From Euryodendron excelsum (Eukaryota > Streptophyta > Magnoliopsida > Ericales > Pentaphylacaceae), in the NCBI GenBank assembly GCA_033060915.1, contig CM065378.1, positions 54,480,001 through 54,544,000 of the forward strand: a stretch of DNA of 64,000 nt, given 5' to 3'. A model generated the notes under the pieces. That model was not told the origin of the DNA. It saw only the letters and a program-made list of their open reading frames with translations, and did not search any database. A program made the translations under genes and the position numbers. Below, piece after piece: positions 23,091 to 35,337 of the stretch (the stretch's first letter is position 1; each line of letters opens with the position of its first letter).

Positions 23091-23098
23091 TATAAATA
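23091..23098 (+). promoter_or_regulatory. TATA box of the 6-kb LTR
   Basis: TATAAATA, followed by CAGAGCC; the relative at 52923 has TATAAATACAGACC. The shared context points to the LTR promoter. Confidence 0.65.
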
Positions 23099-23689
23099 CA
23101 GAGCCTCATTCAACGTGAAGGGGATCCGTCAACTCAGTCTAAAAATCATACAATTCGATATACAAAGCTCGAGCACCTCCTAAACCCTAGCTTCCCTAGG
23201 TTTTCTAAACCCTAGCCACCATACACAAACCCTAGCCTCCTATACACCCCCATACACTCATACCCTAGCCTTCAACCCTCCTTTGAAGACTTGAAGAGCT
23301 GTCATCTAAAGCTTGGAGACAACTCTTGAAGACCGAAGGTGAAGATCAAGACGAAGACCAAAGACGGAAGACAGCACGGCGCGCAAAATAACAAGACATA
23401 CGGTAGTCTCCCTATTTAAATTTCCGCACCTCCCCCCTCTCTCTTCTCTCTCCTAACCCACTTGGGTTTTCTCTATTTTAATCCCCCATCTCTTTCCCCC
23501 CCTTTCTTTGCATGCTTGAAACAAGCGGACTCCCGGTCCATGTGTAGGATTAGACTGTTGGAGAGTCACCGTGTCGGGGGCTTTCTTCTAGTCTAACCAG
23601 AGACCACGTGGGTCTGGCCCCCTTGATTATATGGTGAAGCCTTAGCCTTGTATGTTCACGACCCCAAAATTGCATTGTGCATATCATGA

Positions 23690-25690
23690 TCTTGCATCTT
23701 CCAAAATTCGTTTTCAAACCCGTTTTCAAAATCATTTTCAAACTTGTTTTCAAAATTGCATCAAAATCTCTTTTTCAAAAACTTGTTTTCAAAACCACAA
23801 TCCTAGGGTGATCTAGCATTTCCATGGCTAGGGTTGCTTTAGGAAAGTGTTACATTTAAAGTGACCAACATAGTCCATATTTTCAACCCTTGCTATTTTC
23901 AAAACCACTTTCTTAAAGTGGTTCTAGCCCTCTTATGGCTAGAATCGCTTTTGGAAAGTGAGACGTTTCCATACTTGCCAAAAAAATCTCTCTTCAAAAA
24001 TCTCTTCCTAAAAATCTCTTTTTCAACATACTTTCCTAAAACTCTTCTTTCCAAAATTGTTTTCAAAGAACTCTTTCCAAAAATCTATTTTTCAAAGCCT
24101 CCTTTTTCAACTCCTTTCCAAAACGCTCTCTTCAAAGTCCACTTTCCAAAAACGTTCCCTAGGTCTGTTTCCTAGAAAAACTCTCTCTCCAAACATCTTT
24201 CCAAAAACTCTCTTTCCAAAAATCTCCCTTCTAGAAATTCCCCTCTAGGATTTTCCTTCCAAAAAACTCGTTTCCAAAAACACACTTTCCAAAAACTCCT
24301 CTTTAAAACCTCTTTCCAAAAACTCTTTCTTCGAATTTACTTTCCAAAAACTCCTCCCTAGGATTTTCTTTCTAAAACCTTCGTTTTCAAAAACGCACTT
24401 TCCAAAGACTCTTACCTTGGAGCCCAAATCAAGCCTTAGAACTGACAATTAGGAAACCCTAATTTTCTTTCCAAAAACATGATTTTCAAACTTTGCCCCA
24501 AACTTAGATTTCCAAAACCTCTTGTTTTCACATCCAAACTATACACGTTTGCAAAACCTATTTTCTACATCAAAACTATAATTTTTCAAATCTAGGATTT
24601 TTAGAATCTCCCTTTCCAAATCCTTGCCAAATCTTATCTTCCCGCTTAGGAAACCAAATCCAATCCTCCATTTTTGGAAACAAAATCCAATCTTTTCTTT
24701 TAGAAACCAAATCCAATCCCTTCCTAATCCAAATCTTTCCTAATTCTATCCCTTTTCCAAATCTTAACTTTCCAAATCCGAGATTTCAAATCTTTCCAAA
24801 CTCAAAACTTTTTAAATTTGAAATTTTCTTAAGTTAAATCTTTCTAAACCTAAATCTTCCCAAATTCTAAACTTTCCAAAACTTCAAAATCTTTTCAAAT
24901 CTAAAACTTCTCTAAACTCAAAACTTTCTTTCAAAACTTCCTTGTTTTCTAAACTTTTCAATTTTCAAAACTTCCCTATTTCAAAACTTTCCAATTTTCA
25001 AAACTTTCCTAAGTCAAAACATTCCAAATTCAAAACTTTCTTAATTTGAAACTTTCCAAAAATGAAACTTTCCTAATTCGAAACTTTCCTAATTCGGATC
25101 TTTCCTAATTCGAACATTTCATAAAATCCAATCTTTCCAAATCTTCCAAGTCCAACATTCCAATCCAATCTTTCTTAATCTCAAGTCTTTCCTAGGTCTC
25201 CTATCTTTCCTAAGTCTAGGTTTCCTAAACCTCCATATTTCCAAAACCAAGTCTTTCCAAAATCAATCTTTCCAAAGCAAGTCCAATCTTCTCTTCTAAT
25301 CTCAAATCAAATCCAATTTTCAATTCAATCTCTTTCTTCCAATCCAATCTCTCTTTTCAAATCAATTCTTCTATTTTCAATCGGACTCCGGTCCGAACTA
25401 CGACTGACTTGATTCCCCCAAAGGGATACGTAGGCAACCTTCATAGGTGCGGTTACAATACTTTTCAAACTTTCAATTCCACCCTCATGGGTGTGGTTTC
25501 CACATCTCAAATTCCAATCTATTTTTAAAATTCTAATTTCAAAATTTCTATTTTCAAATTTCTACTTTCAATTTTCAAACTTTCCAATTCAATTCCATCT
25601 CTTCAAATCTATTTTCAAATCAATTTCAAATCAATCTCTTTTCAAATTTATTTTTCAATTCTCTTGCCTAGCACTTGCATATCATGCATC
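23690..25690 (+). repeat. Pyrimidine-rich CTTTCCAAAA region of the 6-kb LTR
   Basis: About 2 kb of short degenerate repeats on the theme CTTTCCAAAAACTC, later TTCCTAATTCGAAACTTTCC. Short ORFs on both strands here come from the repeats and are not genes. The minus-strand copies have the complementary TTTTGAAAA region. Confidence 0.75.
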
Positions 25691-26220
25691 ATGTTAATTT
25701 CTTTTCAAGCATTGTTTTTCAAAATGGATAGGATTGGCCAATAGTTAGTTGAAGGCTCTCATATGTGAATCTAGGGTAGATTGACATGTAGGAGCCGAAA
25801 GGGCGGGGTAGGGTGATGGCTTAGTGCATCTTCCCTACACGTAACCAACCTCCGAATCTAGATCACTGATTTCAAAGACCAAAAGGAGTTATTTTTCAAA
25901 AAAGGGCTGAATGTTTTCCAAAGGTTGCCAAACAACCTGTTTTTCTTAAAAACCCTCTCTTGAGGAGGTATTTTCAAAATCGTTTTCAAAAACCCTAAGT
26001 ATAGTCTTCGGATTATTCTTAGTTTTTAGGTGACCTAACTCACCTTAATCAAGTTAGGTGGCGGCTCCGAATCTTTTTCAAAAGCCCTTTATTCAAACCA
26101 ATTTTTCAATTCAAACCTAGTCGCACCCATTCTTCTAAGAGGGTGAGTTCTAACGAGAGAGTACAGCATTTTTCCTGCTTGTGTGAGTATTCCTCGAGTG
26201 CAAAAAATCTGGGCGCGACA

Positions 26221-26395
26221 TAGAGCAGAAAAAAGAGAATGCAAGAGGTCTGTGCCTTTCGTATGTACAGTCTTGGAAAGTTGTAACTCCCCAAATAGTG
26301 GGCTCTATCATGGAAAGTGGGTAGTTATTTAACTAACACTCATGGGTATTGGTTGGGGATCCCATAGGCACCTAAACAGACCCAATATACCAACA
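26221..26395 (-). repeat. Start of the Copia 3' LTR
   Basis: On the minus strand it begins TGTTGGTATATTGGGTCTG right after a purine-rich stretch. It stops at the 20148-26220 insertion and continues at 20147. Confidence 0.5.
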
Positions 26396-27446
26396 TCTCC
26401 TACTCGCACATGGGTATGCAGAAAAACAACATCTATCTCTCAACCATCTAAACTTTACTATGTAAGATCATACAACAAATGAGTCGTGTGACCATTGTGT
26501 ATACTAAAATTTTGAGAGCTTTACACCAAACTTTATAAAAGACAGTGACATCAACCATGTATAAAATATAACAAGTGTCTCCAATACCCCAAATCCCGTC
26601 TAGAAGCATACTTAATCCCTCGAGGTCAACAATATACCATACTTATATTACAATATAGAAACGTGAAAGTAAGTTGTGCGCTATGAATATATGCCTGATG
26701 TACAAGATAATCCTTTATTTGCCCTCATGCCACTTGGATCAGAACTAACTGCTTTCTCAGCGATGTTTGGAAGGCTGAATCAATCATGACCGTAAAGTAT
26801 CATGCCAAAGTAGCTGCGTTAACCCTTTCACCTCATGGCATAGTCAAAAGTCACAATAATGGTACAATAACATTGGGTCACTAAAAAATGACCTGTACAA
26901 TAACTTTGGGTCAAATCCCACAAGGTAAGAGATTGGGGACTCATTCACCTTCTTAAGTTTGATCGCTAAGCACATGTAGTATGAATACATGTTCCAGTGA
27001 AATAGTTCCTTTACGGAACCTATGTCAGACTGTCACACTGTACAAATCTTAGTCTAGTCCCTAAGCAAGCGCCTAACTTATGTTTCTCATTTGCTCTCCC
27101 TCTTATAAGACAACCAAATGTAACACCCACATCTGGCTAAAAATGGGTTATAGTGGATACTGGGAAATAACCACCATTAATCTTCAACAATCAAATTTCA
27201 TCCCATCCAAAAACAAGGTGACATAATAGCCTATTGCGTCTCAACTTTGCTCGCTCTCACAAGTGCCGAAGATGATAGCTCGTGTGAGAGAGCTTATCAA
27301 CCTATTGACATATTCTCAATCTCATATGTGTTATGCAATAAATAGAACTATACAATGGTTACTGAGATCTGAAATATGCATCATAACATAAATATCCAAA
27401 CATGCATAAGGTATATAATGATCACCTGATAAATTAACAACACATC
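26396..27446 (-). other. 3' untranslated region of the Copia element
   Basis: No ORF with recognisable content. It joins directly to the RNase H end at 32171 when the solo LTR 27447-32165 and one ACATC are removed. A purine-rich GTGCGAGTAGGAGA next to the LTR start may be the polypurine tract. Confidence 0.5.
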
Positions 27447-28799
27447 TGTCGCGCCCCGATTTTTGGGTCCAAGGTCCTTTTGGCTCAGAGACAAAAGCAC
27501 AGAACTCTATCATTAGAACTCTGTCATTAGAACTCATCCTCCTAGAAGGACAAGTGCAACTAGGTTTGAATTGAAATTGGTTTGATTAAGAGCTTTTTAG
27601 AAAAATAGGAGTCGCCACCTAACTTAATTAAGGTGAGTTAGAGCACCTAAAACTAAGTATTAATCTGAAGATTAAACTTAGAGTTTTTGAAAAAGATTTT
27701 GAAAATCCCCTTAAGAGAGGGTTTTTAAGAAAATAGGTTGTTTGGCAACTTTTAGAAACATTTAAGCCCTTTTTGAAAATATTCCATTTTGGTCCTTCGA
27801 AAACAGAAATCTATGGTCCGGGGGTTGGTTACGTGTAGGGAAGATATTTTAAGATCATCATCCTTCCCCGCCCTTTTGGTAGCTACATGTCTAGTCACCC
27901 TTTTGTTCACTCACTAGAATAATCGGTTACCATTATCCACTTAATATCCACTTTAGAATTTTAAAAACGGGGTTTAGTCATCATTTTTCGGATGAACAAT
28001 GCATGATGCAAGTTTTAGAAGAAGTTGGGAAAGCATGGGAGTTCTAAAGGAGTTTGAAATAAAAACTTGGAATTGATTGAAATTTTTGAAAAGGGGGCTG
28101 GAGTTGAGATAGAAGTTATGACCGTACCATTTTAAGTTGTCTTCCTATCTCATTTGCCAAAAATTAGGTCATTCGTAGTTCGGGCGAGAGCCCGATGAAA
28201 AATAGGCGCATTTGGGCCTTTAGAATGTTTTGAAGATATATTGAGGTCTTTGGAGAGATGTGAAGACACTTTGAGGTCTTTGAAAAAAGAGCATTTGGAG
28301 TATTTTTGGAGTAGAACTTGAAGGTTTTTGAAAAGTATCCTTGAAAGAGGGTTTTGACGTGTTTTGAAAGGTTTTGGAATAACTTTAAAGGAGTTTTGGA
28401 AATGTTTTGAAATAAGAGAGTTTTGAAAATGTTTTGAAATCTTGTTTTGCAAACCTTGGATGTATGATTTTGGAGTGTTGAAAAGTTTTCGAAAATGGTT
28501 TTTGAAAACACCTAGAGGTTTGAAACCCTAGTATAGACAACCTAGGGGATTGTTCTTGATATATCACCCTCATTTGGAATCCCTAACCATGAGAAGGGTA
28601 GGGACACCTTAGGGTTGTGAGTTCTCGAAAATATTTTTGGAAATACTTTAAAGATGGAGTGTATGAACATTTGAAGAGTTTATGGAGTTGGTTTTTTGAA
28701 ATCAAGAAAGTAGGAGGTTTTGAAAAAATGGGTTATGAGAATAGTTTTAAATTAAGAGATCATTTAGAAAAGGGTTCAAGAGTTGGAACTTTGAAGTAT

Positions 28800-29060
28800 A
28801 CTAACCTATGTTGGATTGGCCTAGGGTTAGGAGTGACCTAAGGTTAACTAACTTGGGTTAGGTTAACCTAGGGTTAAGGTAACCTATAGTTAACTAACTA
28901 GGGTTAGGTTAACATGGGGTTAAAGTGACTTAGGATTAACTAACTTGAGTTAAGTTAACCTAGGGTCGGTCAACTAGGGTCAAGTTAACCTAGAGTTGGA
29001 TAACTAGGGTCAAGTTAACCTAGGATTGGATAACTAGGGTCAAGTTAACCTAATGTTGAA
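28800..29060 (-). repeat. GGTTAACCTAGGG-type repeat block, copy in the 4.72-kb LTR
   Basis: Units such as GGTTAGGTTAACCTAGGGTT and later AACTAGGGTCAAGTTAACCT repeat every 35-45 bases. The block matches 4985-5320. Confidence 0.7.
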
Positions 29061-30427
29061 TTGGAAGATGGTTTTGAAAAGTGGTTTGATGCACTTTTGG
29101 AAAGAGTTTTGAATGCAATGGACTTTGGTAGACAACCTTTTTGAAGATTGTTTCTATGAAAATTTTAACTCTAGCCAAGAGTATGGTTTGTATGGGTGGT
29201 GTTTGGAGACCACTCCAAAAAAGGTTTCCTCATGACCATTATAACCATTATCTTGACAAGAATATGGGGTCCAAAAATCAACATGGTGATGATAAGTTTT
29301 GCAAAACCATTGTTAATGTAAAGATGGAGATAATGAATTTTTGAAAACCATTTTTCAAAAGAAACCATTTTAATAAGTTAAGGTTCCTAGGGCCAATGTA
29401 AAGGAAAGACCACTTAAGAAAGGGTTCCATGGGGCCATCCCAACCGCTAAACTTAAGAGAATAGAAAACTTAGAAATCAAAGGGTTTAAAAATCATTTTT
29501 GTGCTAGAATAAAAGAGAAGGAAACCATCCTAACAATTTAGGGCTCCTATAGCCAATATAAAAGGGAGACCACACAAGAGAGGGCTCTATGGGGGCCATT
29601 TCAACCACTAAACTTGAAAGGATAGAAACCCTAGGAATTATAGATTTTGAGAGCTATTTTTATGCAAGTTGGAATGCAATGATGCACAAGTGTGAGTTAG
29701 GGGTTAGTGAGGGATTTTCTAAGGCATGACTATTAAGGCCTCATCCTAAACTTTAAGGAGCCAACTCTTGGAACCATTTTGAGAGGAATATCGAACTTGA
29801 AAATGGTATGGAAATAAGAATAATGCAAGCTTTGTAGAACATGGTTATAAGCATGAAAATGAAGCCAAACACACAAAACATGATCAAGATAGCAAAATGC
29901 AAGGGGTCATAGATACATACAAGGCTTTAGGCTACACCACATAATCAAGGGGCTCCTAAGCCATACCATCTTAAAGTAGGCTAGTAAGAGATCCCCCTAC
30001 ACGGTGGCTCCCACTAGCTTTTCTCTAGGCATGAACTAAGAGCCCTCTTGGCTCAAGCATGCAAGAATGCGGGATTGAAGATGGGGATTAAAATAGATAA
30101 TAGTCTAAGTAGGCTAGGAGGGAGAAGAGAAGAGTGGGGGAAGAAAAAAATGTAAAAGAGATACCACCTTTTGCTTTCAACACACTTGTAGACTTCAATG
30201 GACGCTTTAACTTGAACTTGAATGACTTGAAGAAAGCTTGAAGGGCTGGAAGGGAGTGTTTAATGGTGTATAAGGCTATGTAAGTGAAGTGTATAAGCTT
30301 GAGAGAGGTCGAATCTAGCCTAAGTGTTAGAGGATTGAAATGTGTATAGAGATTCGAGGTTCTGTAGCAGTTTCAGCAGAGCTTCACATTAATTTTCGGA
30401 GTTGGAATATGCAAAGGGGGGTGCTTG

Positions 30428-30435
30428 TATTTATA
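30428..30435 (-). promoter_or_regulatory. TATA box of the 4.72-kb LTR
   Basis: TATAAATA on the minus strand, about 1.73 kb from the LTR start. It has a palindrome cluster (30450-30515) immediately upstream, as in the plus-strand relatives. Confidence 0.6.
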
Positions 30436-30449
30436 GGCAACCTAGAACA

Positions 30450-30515
30450 AGCCTGGCGCATGTATTACATGTGCCTGGCGAAAATTTGCCCCGACGCATG
30501 TAGCACATGCGCCAG
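30450..30515 (-). promoter_or_regulatory. Palindrome cluster upstream of TATA, different bases and same shape
   Basis: Dyads CTGGCGCATGTATTACATGT and GACGCATGTAGCACATGCGC, separated by AAATTTGCC. The stems here are built on GCATGT instead of the GCCACT of the 6-kb copy. Confidence 0.65.
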
Positions 30516-31649
30516 TACTGTTCCATTGCCAGAATGACACATGGCACCTATTGTACTGGTTAAATCTTGATGGTTGATCAAATTTTGGTCTATTTGATCA
30601 AAATCTGGATGCATGTAGCATATGCTCCGGCATCGAGAATGTTCGTTTAAACTTTGTCTCGATAATTGAACCAACCGAAAATGTTTTGGGGGAATCAGGG
30701 GCACCCAAGATGTTCTCCCGGGGCTTAAAATGGCATCTTTGCGGAGCGTCTGTGATACGTTTCATGGGTGTTTGAAAGTAGCTATTTTTGTATCGCATGA
30801 TCAAGGCCTTCGAGAAGCGAACCCCTCAATCGAACCATACCGATGGAAAGTACTTTCAGGAATTTTCTAATTTACGCATTTCTCAAGTTGTTTGACGGTG
30901 CATTTCAATCAGGAAATTGGAGAAAAAGTCAACATTGGCGGAGCATTTGCGAGACACTCCAGGGGTTATCGAAAGTTGCAGTCTTTGTGTCGTACGATGA
31001 AGAGCTTCGGGAAACGATCTATCCGATCAAGCCATACCAATGGAAAGACCTATGGATGAGGTTCCAAGAATTCTGTGGTTTACGCATTTCTCAAGTCATT
31101 AGACGGTATGTTATAACTGGGGAATCGAGAGAAAAAGGCAATTTAGGTGGAGCGTTTGTGAGATGCTCTAGGGAACTTTTATCGAGTCGCGAGCGTTTAG
31201 CATCATGATTTCTTCCTTAGGTTAAACGGGGGTTCATGACAAGATCCGTCGTTCAGTAACTTAGGGATGGTGTTGTTTTGGGACGCGTTTAGGCCGTCAG
31301 GGGCAAAATGGTCATTTTGGCCGGGTTTGTTTGAAAACAGACAAGAATGGTTCGGAGTATTGTGTTAAGCATGTCGAGTTGTTCAGGGATGGTTTCGGGA
31401 GAGTCTTTTACCATTCGGTGGGGTTTGTGCAGCGCTGGGGTGTTCGAGGGTAAAACGGTCATTTTGGCCAGAGTTAGTCGAAATGGGACCAAAATTGGAC
31501 TAGATGGCTAGTGGAGTACACCTAACAGTTTAGTAACATTTTGGAGAGGTTGACTTATCATTTTGAGGGAATTTAAACTTTCCCAAAATGTGCCTGGAGG
31601 CCCAAGGGGCAGGTTTGGTCATTTTTCACCGAGTCGGGCTAGTAGGCAC

Positions 31650-31960
31650 CAGTGTTGACCTAGGTGTTGGTTTCCGAGACCACCCAGTCCCAGAAAACTA
31701 CCTGTGCAGTGTTAGTTCCTAAGAACGCCTGGTCTCAGAGAGCTATATGTGGGGTGGTGTTGGTTCCTCAGAATGCTTGATCCTAGAAAGCTACCTGTGA
31801 GGGTGGTGTTGGTCTCCGAGAATGCCTGGTCTCGGAAAGCTACCAAATGACGAACACTCTATATTGGCGGGTTAGTAGGTGCCAGAAGTGAACTGTTTGG
31901 AACTTAATGAGATATTGGTCCCCGAGATCGCCCGATCTCGAGAAGCTACTTGGATGGCAT
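31650..31960 (-). repeat. GGTCTC/GAGACC dyad array in the 4.72-kb LTR
   Basis: About five imperfect units near 55 bp, with GGTCTCCGAGAATGCCTGG and GTCTCGGAAAGCTACC. Each unit can fold on itself. Confidence 0.65.
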
Positions 31961-32171
31961 TGGTTTTCGAGACCGCCTGGTCCAAAAAACTGCCTGGAAT
32001 GATGGTGCTTATGACTCTAACGGGCCCTTGTGGGTCTGAAAAGCGATTGGTTGACTGGATTGGAGTTTGAGAGGTTCATCTTAAGCATGCATGTGTTGTG
32101 GTGTTTGGAAGACTGGATCCGGTCCGGCCGGGGATTGCCGAGCGGGCAAAAATGGGGTGCTTACAACATCA

Positions 32172-32720
32172 TCACCACCTACGCAATCCTAATGCCCTAA
32201 CATGAGTGACAAAAGCCTCTCTACTAGGCTTTGTTATAGGGTCTGCCACCATCTGACTCGTAAAGATGTGAGTTAGGACCACCTCCCTTTGTGCTACCAT
32301 GTCTCTAATGAAATGATATCTCATGTCAATGTGCTTGGTCCTGCCATGGTAGTTGGGATCCTTAGCATAAGCCAGTGCTGCCATCCTATCACAATAAATA
32401 GTCACAGTCTTAATAGAGAATGTGTGACATCCAAATGTCTGAGGAACCTTCTCAACCAAACATCCTCCTATACGGCAAACGAGCACGCCACAAACTGTGC
32501 CTCCATAATGGACAAGACAATACAAAGTTGATTCTTGCTACTCCACGAAACGGTCTCACCACTAAGAAGGCATATACCGATTGGACTTCTGCTTATCAAG
32601 ATCACCACCCCAATCAGCATCATTATATCTAACCAAATACATAACCAAATGTTGATAACATAATACAAAATCTGCAATCCCTTTCAGATACCTAAGTATC
32701 CTCTTGACAGCTTTCCAATG
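32172..32720 (-). pseudogene. pol: Copia RNase H
   Basis: RNase H of a Ty1/copia polyprotein. The C-terminal end is open at 32172-32525: VTIYCDRMAALAYAKDP, TKHIDMRYHFIRDMV, SQMVADPITKPSREAFVTHV. Upstream, in a different frame, are VLSIMEAQFVACS (the usual STMEAEY block) and WGGDLDKQKS. At least two frameshifts separate these pieces. Confidence 0.82.
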
Positions 32721-33700
32721 AGCAAGGCCTGCGTTAGATTGGTAACGACTTACTAACCCAACAATATAACTGATATTAGGGCGAGTGCACATCATAGTAT
32801 ACATCAAGCTCCCTACAACATTGGAATATAGTACTCGGAATATCTGGTCTTTCTCTTCTAAAGTATTTGAAACCCATATCAAGGCTTAGGCTTTTGTCTT
32901 TTGTGACAGGAGTATCAATGGGTTTGCAGCTTTGCATATTGAATCGCTCAAGAACCTTCTTTATGTAAGTCTCTTGAGACAAACCAAGAAGTCTCTTAAA
33001 GTGATCTCTCAGGATCTTAACTCCAAATACAAAGCTCGCCTCACCCATATCTTTTATCTTAAAAGTGGATGATAGCCACCCTCTAGTGGCAACAATCAAC
33101 TCCATGTCATTACTAGCCAATAAGATATCGTCCACATGAAGTGATGATATAATGAAACTACCCTTGGATCATTTGACATACACATAATGGTCCTTCTCGA
33201 TCATTGTGAACCCATTAGAAATACTAGTTTGATGAAATCCCAAGTACCATTGCCTGGATGATTGCTTTAAGCCATAGATAGATCTTCAGAGCTTGAAAAC
33301 TTTGTGCTCCTAGCCAGCAACTACATAACCCTCAAGATGATTCATGTAGATTTATTCATCCAGCTCACCATTGAGGAATGCAGTCTTAACGTCCATCTAG
33401 TAGAGCTCCAAATCCAAATAAGCTACAATGTTTAGCATAAGGCGAATGGGAGCAAATCTAACTACCGGGGAGGAAGTCTCTTAGTAGTCAATACCTTCTT
33501 GTTGAGTGTATCCTTTTGCAACCAAACATGCCTTATACCTCTCAATAGAACGATATGCCTTACGTTTGACTTTGAGAACTCACTTGTTCCTAATAGGCTT
33601 ACGTTCGAGTAGGAGTTCAACCAAGTCCTAGACATGATTAACTCTCATAGAATCCATCTCCTCGTCCATAGCAACAATCCATTTCTCACTAACAGATGAT
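32721..33700 (-). pseudogene. pol: Copia reverse transcriptase
   Basis: The catalytic box HVDDILLASND is at about 33105-33145, followed by FKIKDMGEASFVFGVKI, LSQETYIKKVLERF, CKPIDTPV, and VGSLMYTMMCTRPNISY. Upstream are DVKTAFLNGELDE and RSIYGLKQSSRQWY with several stops. Order and motifs are those of Ty1/copia RT. The open part is 32776-33135. Confidence 0.85.
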
Positions 33701-35337
33701 GAAAGAGCCTATTTTACAGTCCTAGGCTTAGCATCATCATGCGAAGCTACCATAAAAGCCTCCCCCTCAATCTCATAACAACGACAAGGGATGGTTCCAC
33801 ATGTGCTCCAACACAATGGAATGTCCTAAAAATACTCATCAACTAACATCTTAGTCTGTGCATCGCTCCTACTATCCCTAAGAAATTAAGGCATGACTCC
33901 CTCAGTCTCAACTAATCCACCTGGTGTGCTATCCAGAATATCCTCTAACTAATAGAGATCCAAGTCTCTAGACACCTCCCTACTACTAGGAAAACCATCT
34001 TCTAGAAAATCTGTGTCATGTGACTCTGTCTCAGTCACACTCCTATCCAGCTACTCTCTAATGAACACATATCCCTTTAAGTGCTTGGAATAGCATATAA
34101 AGATACACTTCTTCCCTTTAAGGCCTAGCTTTTTATACTTATGAGAAGCATTATGTACATAGGTTACCGAACCCCATGGTCTCAAATGACTTATATAAAG
34201 CTTCCTGCCCGTCTATAACTCATAAGGGGTAGATGAGACAAATTTACAAGGCACACAATTAAGAATGTAGACCGCAATCAAATAGGAATCTCCCCAATAA
34301 GATATTAAAAGATTAGCATGTGCCATCATTGACCTAACCATATCCAATACGATGCGGTTTCGTCTCTCTACTACATCATTTTGCTACAGAGTGCTCGAAA
34401 TAGTCAACTGTCTGGGTATACCCTTATCCTCACAGAGCTCTTGGAATAACTCAGATAGATACTTATGACCACGATCAGTCCTTAAAGCCTTAATACTCTT
34501 GTCTAACTAATTTTCAACCTCAAGAACATAAGGTCTAAAGCAATCTAATACTTATGACCTATGTAAGAGTAGATAGACATGACCAAATTGTGTGTAGTTA
34601 TATATAAATGTGATAAAAATTAAGGAGCACCGTGTCTTGCCCTCACATTTATGGGATCACAAATATTTGAGTGAATAAGATGTAATGGAAAATATGCCCT
34701 TTGAGCCTTGCCAAAAGGTTTCCTAGTTGCCTTTCCCTGAAGGCAACACTCACAAACTAGCAAGCCAACCCTAACAAGTGAATCCAAAAGACCCTATCTA
34801 GCTAGCCTAGCCATTCTATCCTGTCCAATATATCCTAGTCTGGAATGTCATCTCACAGAATTAATAGAAGAATCATGCACAAAAGTATTAAATGAAGCTA
34901 AAGATTTTAAAGCATCATCCATACTAGAAATATCAACATCCAGAGTCATAAAACCATCCAACAAATATATTTAACCATAGTAGACAGACCCATGATAAAT
35001 TTGTACAGACTAAGTCTCAAAACTGAAATGGAAACCTAGACGTAGTAAACTAGTAACTGAAAGCAGATTCTGCCATATCCTCAGTGTATAAAGTACATAA
35101 TGTAGATCAAGAGTACGGCTATCCCTCAAATCTAACCTGTAGGTGCCAATCAAAAGGACATGCACATTGGACTCGTTCCCCGTCACTTAGTAAAAAAAAA
35201 AAAAAAAGACTCATTCCCCGTGAATACTCTTCTGCTACCAACTGGTACGCAGCGATACTCCACGTATCCAAATCTACTCCTCGCTATATGGTCTATTGCT
35301 CCTGAGTCTACAACCCACAATTGAGAAGAATGAGCAA
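33701..35337 (-). pseudogene. pol: Copia integrase and GAG-pre-integrase
   Basis: Reading in changing frames: CLQGKATRKPFGKAQRAYF, HLIHSNICDPINVRARHG, LRTDRG with the second catalytic Asp, PQQNGVAERRNRTLLDMVRS with the catalytic Glu, then GKKCIFI and SVTETESHDTDFLE in the C-terminal linker. Stops are frequent. Confidence 0.78.

Larger units (their letters stand above)
20148..26220 (+). mobile_element. Very-long-LTR family, solo LTR of 6.07 kb
   Basis: It starts TGTAAGTACCCCATTTTTG and ends CTGGGCGCGACA. The flanking 5-mers are TATAG and TAGAG, a target duplication with one change. No coding region, PBS or second LTR is present. A TATA box lies at 23091, so U3 is about 2.9 kb and the rest about 3.1 kb. 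The 3' part carries the phrase TTAGGTGGCGGCTCC and a GGGTGAGTTC near the end, which I associate with Tat/Ogre-type Ty3/gypsy LTRs. That assignment is from memory of the family and needs a search. Extra length against its relatives is explained by a 1198-bp internal duplication. Confidence 0.82.
27447..32165 (-). mobile_element. Very-long-LTR family, solo LTR of 4.72 kb with intact target duplication
   Basis: On the minus strand it starts TGTAAGCACCCCATTTTTG (32165) and ends CGGGGCGCGACA (27447). The flanks are ACATC on both sides (27442-27446 and 32166-32170), a perfect 5-bp duplication, which fixes both ends. It contains no gag, pol or second LTR. The internal order is the same as in the copies at 3531-8085 and 51627-55659. 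Confidence 0.9.

Noticed and set aside
23861..24448. ORFs on both strands with SKTLF/FLERGF-type peptides
   Set aside because: They come from the CTTTCCAAAA repeat region of an LTR.
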